A stretch of DNA of 42,257 bases, from contig NZ_QTTN01000051.1 of the NCBI RefSeq assembly GCF_003386535.1, positions 1 to 42,257 of the forward strand, in the 5' to 3' direction. Both the position numbers and the translations under genes were made by a program. A model generated the notes under the pieces. That model had not been told where the DNA came from, did no database searches, and saw only the letters and a program-made list of their open reading frames with translations. Origin of the DNA: Paenibacillus taihuensis (GTDB lineage: Bacteria > Bacillota > Bacilli > Paenibacillales > Paenibacillaceae). Of this stretch, positions 37,735 through 42,257 are shown in pieces; positions within the stretch are counted from its first letter, which is position 1, and every line of letters starts with the position of its first letter.

Positions 37735-38856
37735 TTATTGTTCGAATACGTTCAGTTCTGTCTCTTTGTCGAAGACATGAACTTTGTTCATATCGAGAGC
37801 AAGCTTCACGTTAGTACCTTCTTTAACACCGGAGCGGCCGTCAACACGTGCGATAACAGTGTCTTTACCAAGACCGTTCAAGTACAGGAACATTTCGTGA
37901 CCAAGGTTCTCAGCAACTTCAACGTGAGCATTCACGATAGTTTGCGGGGAAGCCTCGTGGAATACTGGCTCTTCGTGCAGATCTTCCGGACGGATACCAA
38001 GGATGATTTCCTTGCCGATCAGACCTTTTTCACGCAATTGTGCAGCTTTGCCGTCTGGTACAAGAACGTCGATACCGTTCGATTTGAAGCGAACAGCGCC
38101 GCCGCCTTCGGACAATGTGCCAGTGATGAAGTTCATCGAAGGCGCACCGATAAAGCCTGCTACGAAGATGTTTACTGGGTGGTTGTACAGCTCTTCCGGG
38201 GAAGCAGCTTGTTGGATAACGCCGTCTTTCATAACGACGATACGGTCACCCATTGTCATAGCTTCGATTTGGTCATGCGTTACGTAGATAACAGTAGTTT
38301 CAAGACGCTTAGCAAGCTTGGAGATCTCTGCGCGCATTTGGCCACGGAGTTTAGCGTCCAAGTTGGAGAGCGGCTCATCCATCAAGAATACTTGTGGTTC
38401 ACGAACGATCGCACGGCCTAGGGCAACACGCTGACGTTGACCACCGGAGAGTGCTTTCGGCTTACGGTCGAGCAAGTGCTCGATATCAAGAATTTTAGCA
38501 GCTTCACGAACGCGCTTGTCGATCTCTGCTTTTTTGAATTTACGAAGTTTAAGACCAAAAGCCATGTTTTGGTATACGTTCATATGTGGGTATAACGCGT
38601 AGGATTGGAATACCATCGCGATATCGCGATCTTTAGGTGCTACGTCATTCACAAGACGCTCGCCGATGAACAGTTTACCTTCAGAGATTTCTTCCAGACC
38701 AGCGATCATACGAAGTGTTGTGGATTTACCGCAACCTGATGGACCGACAAGAACCAAGAATTCCTTGTCTTTAATGTCGAGGTTGAAATCTTTTACTGAA
38801 GCGAGATCAGTACCCGCGTATTTTTTGTAAACGTGCTCTAAGCGTACACCAGCCAT
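37735..38856 (-). CDS. msmX: Multiple-sugar ABC transporter ATPase (MsmX/UgpC family)
   Basis: This 373-residue ATPase powers carbohydrate ABC importers. Walker [10 protein letters not shown] is at 38-46, the Q-loop in [10 protein letters not shown], the signature LSGGQ at 136-140, Walker B in VFLMDEP and His194 in VTHDQ. The C-terminal part (about 240-373) is the TOBE regulatory domain with [12 protein letters not shown]. In B. subtilis MsmX serves several sugar importers and is encoded next to a PucR-type gene, yxkF, as here. No permease or binding protein gene is nearby, which fits a shared ATPase. It has its own promoter and terminator. Confidence 0.93.
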   Translation of the reverse strand: MAGVRLEHVYKKYAGTDLASVKDFNLDIKDKEFLVLVGPSGCGKSTTLRMIAGLEEISEGKLFIGERLVNDVAPKDRDIAMVFQSYALYPHMNVYQNMAFGLKLRKFKKAEIDKRVREAAKILDIEHLLDRKPKALSGGQRQRVALGRAIVREPQVFLMDEPLSNLDAKLRGQMRAEISKLAKRLETTVIYVTHDQIEAMTMGDRIVVMKDGVIQQAASPEELYNHPVNIFVAGFIGAPSMNFITGTLSEGGGAVRFKSNGIDVLVPDGKAAQLREKGLIGKEIILGIRPEDLHEEPVFHEASPQTIVNAHVEVAENLGHEMFLYLNGLGKDTVIARVDGRSGVKEGTNVKLALDMNKVHVFDKETELNVFEQ

Positions 38857-38889
38857 TTGTATTTCCCCCTAAACGGTAATAGTCTTTCA

Positions 38890-38904
38890 ATACACTTAGT
38901 GTAT
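38890..38904. promoter_or_regulatory. Palindrome in the msmX leader
   Basis: ATACACT-t-AGTGTAT is a perfect 7-bp dyad 33 bases before the msmX start, just downstream of the predicted transcription start. It is a plausible repressor site. Confidence 0.45.
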
Positions 38905-38913
38905 ATCAGCGAC

Positions 38914-38942
38914 CTCATAATGACTATGCACATACTTTACAA
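38914..38942 (-). promoter_or_regulatory. Candidate promoter of msmX
   Basis: TTGTAA (38942-38937) and TATGAG (38919-38914) are 17 bases apart on the minus strand. The -10 is imperfect. It lies just after the PucR-type gene. Confidence 0.5.
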
Positions 38943-38947
38943 AAAAA

Positions 38948-40087
38948 CTACGTCCTTTTCGTTACTTTGTACAATAGCAAAATAATTTTGACGAGAACGG
39001 CATCTCGGAACTGACGAACATCCAGCTCTGTCTCCTGTTTCAGCTTGTCCAGCCTGTATATTAGCGTATTGCGGTGGATATAGAGTTTCTTTGCTGTTTC
39101 ACTGACGTTGCAATCCAGTGAGAAGAACGTCTCGAGCGTTGTAAGAATCTCCGGCTCGAGAAAAGAATCCTTCCGTTTCAGCGCCTGCTCCACGAATTTG
39201 ATACGTTGAGCTTCAGGGATCGTATCGAGCAGCCGCTCTAGATGAAGCAGCCATGGCAGATGAATGTTCGTCCCGACATGGAAAGATCGTCCGAGATGAA
39301 CGGTTTCCCGCAGCACAGAAGTTGTGCTGACAATCGAGCTCGTCGGTGAGATCGGTTGCGCAACTGCCAGATGGCACTCGCCAATCCACTCACTCGAAAG
39401 CATATCGTGCAGACCGGATACGATGGAGGTCAGATTCTCTTCGACCGATTCCTCCGCATCTTCATCCCGTTCCTCGAGCTGGGCATCATGAATTAATGAA
39501 ACAGGGCCTAGAATGAGCCACTCCTGCTCCTTCAAAGGAATAATCATCACTTCTTCAGCGAGGAAAGTACGCAGCAGTTTCTCCAGCTCGCTATAACTTG
39601 CTCGTCCCGACTCAGCCTGCTCGCATACAAGTAAGAACGGAATCATCGAGGAGAACAGTCGGCCTCTCGATATGAGCCGGTCAGGCAGCTGCTGCTTCGG
39701 CTCACTTGCTTCCAGCTGTTCTTCAATCCAAGCCCCAAGCTCGCGGGCATAGCGCTCAGACTCGGGAATGCCTTCGTAGCTCTTCGTCTTCTCAGCGAGC
39801 ATCTGAGCTAATGTCCAACCAATAAGCCGTATTTCCTTCTCCCTTAAGAGCTCACGACTTACTTCAAGCAGATCGACATACTGTGCTTCTACGTGCAGCA
39901 GAAACCATACAACGCCTTCTGGACCGATCACATGATCGCCAATTGTAACCGCCTTCGGCTTTGGCTGATGTTGATGCGTCGTTTGGTCCTCCAGTATCAT
40001 GTTCCAATCTTGGATCGGCAGCTGAAGCTGCCTTACTGGGCAATCCAGGACAGCTTGCAATTGCTTGATCCACTTTGCTTCACTCAT
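38948..40087 (-). CDS. PucR/CdaR-family transcriptional regulator
   Basis: A 379-residue regulator with a large N-terminal region of unknown ligand and a C-terminal PucR-type helix-turn-helix (about 305-375): TLETFFSLDCNVSETAKKLY followed by IHRNTLIYRLDKLKQ. This domain architecture matches B. subtilis YxkF, also next to msmX. Its target is unknown; msmX and its own gene are the obvious candidates. AGGGGC six bases before the ATG is the ribosome binding site. The upstream region has a duplicated promoter module. Confidence 0.88.
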   Translation of the reverse strand: MSEAKWIKQLQAVLDCPVRQLQLPIQDWNMILEDQTTHQHQPKPKAVTIGDHVIGPEGVVWFLLHVEAQYVDLLEVSRELLREKEIRLIGWTLAQMLAEKTKSYEGIPESERYARELGAWIEEQLEASEPKQQLPDRLISRGRLFSSMIPFLLVCEQAESGRASYSELEKLLRTFLAEEVMIIPLKEQEWLILGPVSLIHDAQLEERDEDAEESVEENLTSIVSGLHDMLSSEWIGECHLAVAQPISPTSSIVSTTSVLRETVHLGRSFHVGTNIHLPWLLHLERLLDTIPEAQRIKFVEQALKRKDSFLEPEILTTLETFFSLDCNVSETAKKLYIHRNTLIYRLDKLKQETELDVRQFRDAVLVKIILLLYKVTKRT

Positions 40088-40115
40088 CGGCTTGCCCCTA
40101 TCCTACACGCGTCTA

Positions 40116-40181
40116 TGCGCTTTTTGGCTCATTGTACCACACCTACTGCGCATGAATGTGCTTTTTTAGCACATTGTACCA
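40116..40181 (-). promoter_or_regulatory. Duplicated promoter-like module upstream of the PucR-type gene
   Basis: A 24-25 base unit occurs at 40116-40139 and 40157-40181 as a direct repeat with a 42-base period. On the minus strand each unit begins TGGTACAATG, an extended -10 element. The left-hand -10 is 44 bases from the start codon. The second unit also contains GTGCT-N5-AGCAC. Two tandem promoters or a promoter plus a copied operator are possible. Confidence 0.5.
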
Positions 40182-40198
40182 TAGATTAGGCGATTCAA

Positions 40199-41140
40199 TC
40201 AGCTTAGAGCGAGCAGGAGAACGATGGAAAGCAAGGAGAACAACGCCGCCACCAAGTAGATAAAAGATACCGTTTGGATCTGCGTTAGTCCCCACCGCAT
40301 CAACACGTGATGCGTGTGCAGCTTATCAGCGCGATGCAGCCCCTTGCCCGAGAGTAATCTGCGAAGCATGACAACTGCTGTATCGAGTATCGGTACGCCA
40401 AGCGCGAGCAGCGGTACTGCAACCGTCACAAGCGTGGCGCTCTTAAATGCCCCATCGACAGCAGTAACCGCCAGCGCATAGCCAAGAAAAGCCGCACCGG
40501 CGTCCCCCATGAAGATCCGGGCCGGATAGAAATTGTAGATGAGAAAAGCTAAGCATGCTCCCACCAGAATAACTGCGAGCAGTGCGGTAGGAAACTGATG
40601 CTTCATTATTGCTGTAATAAAAAGCGTTAATGACGATAAAGTGGATACGCCGGAAGCAAGTCCATCCACACCATCTATGAAATTTATCATATTGATGAGC
40701 GCAAACACCCATACGATTGAGCTGATGATCTGGAGCCAGAACGGGAAATCAATCGTTCCGTGCAGCCCAGATAAGCCCTGAATGCGAATATCAAATAACA
40801 GCGGAATAATGGAAGCCGCTATATAGACAATAACACGCGGCCATACCGGGAACTCATTGCCGTTCGCCTTCGCCGCATCATCCGCAAGTCCAATGACAAC
40901 AAGAATGAAGCCGCCAATACCGATCGTCATGCTAAGAGGTGTGGCCCCTTGGAAAATAAACAACGTTACAACGACACCGATATAAAGTGCTGCACCGCCC
41001 ATTAACGGTATCGGCGTCCGGTGGATTTTACGCGCGGATGGGCGATCAACGAACCCCATTCGAAGCGCGTACTTACGAAGGATCGGTACTAACACCGCAA
41101 CAAGCCCAAAACACAATAGTGCAGATAACAGGAAATCCAT
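40199..41140 (-). CDS. tagO: Undecaprenyl-phosphate GlcNAc-1-phosphate transferase (TagO/WecA-like, MraY family)
   Basis: This 313-residue integral membrane enzyme has about ten membrane segments and the MraY/WecA family motifs: LADDAA (86-91), NMINFIDGVDGLASG (150-164), FMGDAGAAFLGYALA and the cytoplasmic histidine motif DKLHTHHVLMRWGLT. It attaches a sugar phosphate to undecaprenyl phosphate, the first step of wall teichoic acid or another surface polymer. The histidine motif groups it with TagO/WecA rather than MraY. The ATG at 41140 has GGGGG 12 bases upstream. The frame continues upstream into the tRNA cluster but that part is not coding. It is monocistronic, just beyond an rRNA-tRNA operon. 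Confidence 0.88.
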   Translation of the reverse strand: MDFLLSALLCFGLVAVLVPILRKYALRMGFVDRPSARKIHRTPIPLMGGAALYIGVVVTLFIFQGATPLSMTIGIGGFILVVIGLADDAAKANGNEFPVWPRVIVYIAASIIPLLFDIRIQGLSGLHGTIDFPFWLQIISSIVWVFALINMINFIDGVDGLASGVSTLSSLTLFITAIMKHQFPTALLAVILVGACLAFLIYNFYPARIFMGDAGAAFLGYALAVTAVDGAFKSATLVTVAVPLLALGVPILDTAVVMLRRLLSGKGLHRADKLHTHHVLMRWGLTQIQTVSFIYLVAALFSLLSIVLLLALS

Positions 41141-41221
41141 TGTCTCTACTAACCCCCTGAAGCAGCCGTTGTGTTCAGTTTGCCCGTTGGGGATTGAAAT
41201 AATCTGTATGTGGGGAACAAC

Positions 41222-41253
41222 AAAAAAACCTGCAGGCGCGTCGCCTACAGGTT
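41222..41253 (-). terminator. Terminator of the rRNA-tRNA operon
   Basis: On the minus strand AACCTGTAGGCG and CGCCTGCAGGTT pair (one G-U) around a 3-nt loop and end in TTTTTTTG. It lies 16 bases after the tRNA-Lys CCA end. Confidence 0.93.
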
Positions 41254-41268
41254 GAATGGATATCGAAA

Positions 41269-41344
41269 TGGTGAGCCATGTAGGACTCGAACCTACGACA
41301 CCCTGATTAAAAGTCAGGTGCTCTACCAACTGAGCTAATGGCTC
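41269..41344 (-). tRNA. tRNA-Lys (anticodon TTT)
   Basis: A 76-nt cloverleaf: acceptor GAGCCAT / ATGGCTC, anticodon loop CTTTTAA, T loop TTCGAGT and encoded CCA. It is the last gene of the tRNA cluster. Confidence 0.97.
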
Positions 41345-41356
41345 TCGTGAAGAGAA

Positions 41357-41440
41357 TGGTGGAGGGCGATGGATTCGAACCACCGAACCCGAAGGAAGAG
41401 ATTTACAGTCTCCCGCGTTTGGCCACTTCGCTAGCCCTCC
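41357..41440 (-). tRNA. tRNA-Tyr (anticodon GTA)
   Basis: An 84-nt cloverleaf with the long variable arm expected for tRNA-Tyr (TCCTTCGGG), acceptor GGAGGGC / GCCCTCC, anticodon loop CTGTAAA and encoded CCA. Confidence 0.97.
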
Positions 41441-41448
41441 ATGATGAA

Positions 41449-41524
<76 letters not shown>

Positions 41525-41541
41525 TTAGTTATTGAGTTAAA

Positions 41542-41618
41542 TGGCGGAGCCGACGGGATTCGAACCCGCGGTCTCCTGCGTGACAGGCAGGCATGTTGGG
41601 CCACTACACCACGGCTCC
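41542..41618 (-). tRNA. tRNA-Asp (anticodon GTC)
   Basis: A 77-nt cloverleaf: acceptor GGAGCCG / CGGCTCC, anticodon loop CTGTCAC, encoded GCCA end. Confidence 0.97.
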
Positions 41619-41634
41619 GCATTTAAAAAATGGA

Positions 41635-41710
41635 TGGTGGAGGCTGACGGGATCGAACCGCCGACCCTCTGCTTGTAAGGCAGATGCTCTCCCAGCTGAG
41701 CTAAGCCTCC
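41635..41710 (-). tRNA. tRNA-Val (anticodon TAC)
   Basis: A 76-nt cloverleaf: acceptor GGAGGCT / AGCCTCC, anticodon loop CTTACAA and encoded CCA. Confidence 0.97.
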
Positions 41711-41719
41711 ATATAGGTG

Positions 41720-41796
41720 TGGTAGCGGCGAAGGGACTCGAACCCCCGACCCTCCGGGTATGAACCGAATGCTCTAGCCAGCTGAGCTACACCGCC
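41720..41796 (-). tRNA. tRNA-Met, elongator (anticodon CAT)
   Basis: A 77-nt cloverleaf: acceptor GGCGGTG / CGCCGCT, anticodon loop TTCATAC and encoded CCA. The first acceptor pair is G-U and the anticodon stem lacks the three G-C pairs of the initiator, so this is the elongator. It is the first tRNA after 23S. Confidence 0.93.
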
Positions 41797-41983
41797 ACAC
41801 AATTGCCTCAATTACTGCTTGTCCATCATGACCGAGGCAGCCATAAAGGTCAGGTAAAAACGTCGCCAAACGTTCCTGCAAAATACTTCTGAATACCCGC
41901 GCTTGTCGATTATTCATCAGTGAGTTGCGCCCTGAAAACTGGATACGAACCTTTGCGAAGTTCTTGCTTGATTAACTTGTTTA
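41797..41983 (-). other. Spacer between 23S rRNA and the tRNA cluster, without 5S rRNA
   Basis: The 187 bases contain the TCCAGTTTTCAGGG segment often seen in Firmicutes rRNA operon spacers, and no sequence resembling a 5S gene. No tRNA is hidden in it and no coding region is plausible. Confidence 0.7.

Positions 41984-42257
<274 letters not shown>

Overview
The window looks like a chromosomal segment of a Paenibacillaceae bacterium (Paenibacillus or a close relative such as Cohnella). This rests on the gene order, which follows the Bacillus subtilis blocks smpB-rnr-secG, cggR-gap-pgk-tpiA-gpmI-eno, rapZ-yvcK-whiA-HPr/crh, the his operon, yvoF-ppaX-lgt-hprK and msmX-PucR. Strong AGGAGG-type ribosome binding sites, frequent GTG/TTG starts and moderately high GC fit this. 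The assignment is inference; no search was run. Almost everything is on the minus strand. The exceptions are the AraC-type regulator and the tRNA-Arg/clpP/sda island.

Layout, left to right. 1-886: two tandem tmRNA genes; the left one is cut by the window edge and specifies a different proteolysis tag from the complete one. 887-5132: smpB, rnr with a very long Gly/Arg/Ala-rich tail, and secG. 5165-8309: an accessory cassette with a phytanoyl-CoA dioxygenase-like protein, a divergent AraC-type regulator, a repeat-rich intergenic stretch and a sugar isomerase/epimerase-like TIM barrel. 8477-15865: the complete lower glycolysis operon under a CggR-type promoter and operator. 15980-17533: tRNA-Arg(CCG), clpP with a CtsR box, and an Sda-domain protein. 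17551-23948: a SIMPL-domain protein, an HPr paralogue behind a structured leader, whiA, yvcK, rapZ, glcK (with a cre-like site inside its promoter) and trxB. 24005-26938: a TPR protein and a PRPP synthetase. 27119-33233: hisZGDBHF(IE), without hisA. 33273-37579: polysaccharide deacetylase, acyltransferase, ppaX, lgt, hprK. 37735-41140: msmX-type ATPase, PucR-type regulator and a TagO/WecA-like transferase. 41222-42257: the 3' end of an rRNA operon, with the 23S 3' end and six tRNAs and no 5S gene between them.

Functional themes. (1) Carbon metabolism and its control: CggR, the glycolysis enzymes, GlcK, an HPr paralogue with both His15 and Ser46, HPr kinase/phosphorylase, the pyrophosphatase PpaX and a shared sugar-ABC ATPase. 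(2) Ribosome rescue and RNA/protein quality control: tmRNA, SmpB, RNase R, ClpP. (3) Histidine synthesis with a neighbouring PRPP synthetase supplying the first substrate. (4) Envelope functions: Lgt, SecG, deacetylase, acyltransferase, TagO-like enzyme.

The most unusual signal is the tandem ssrA pair. The substitution that changes the tag from AFAA to ALAA is matched by a compensating change on the other side of the same stem, which suggests that both copies are maintained as functional RNAs.
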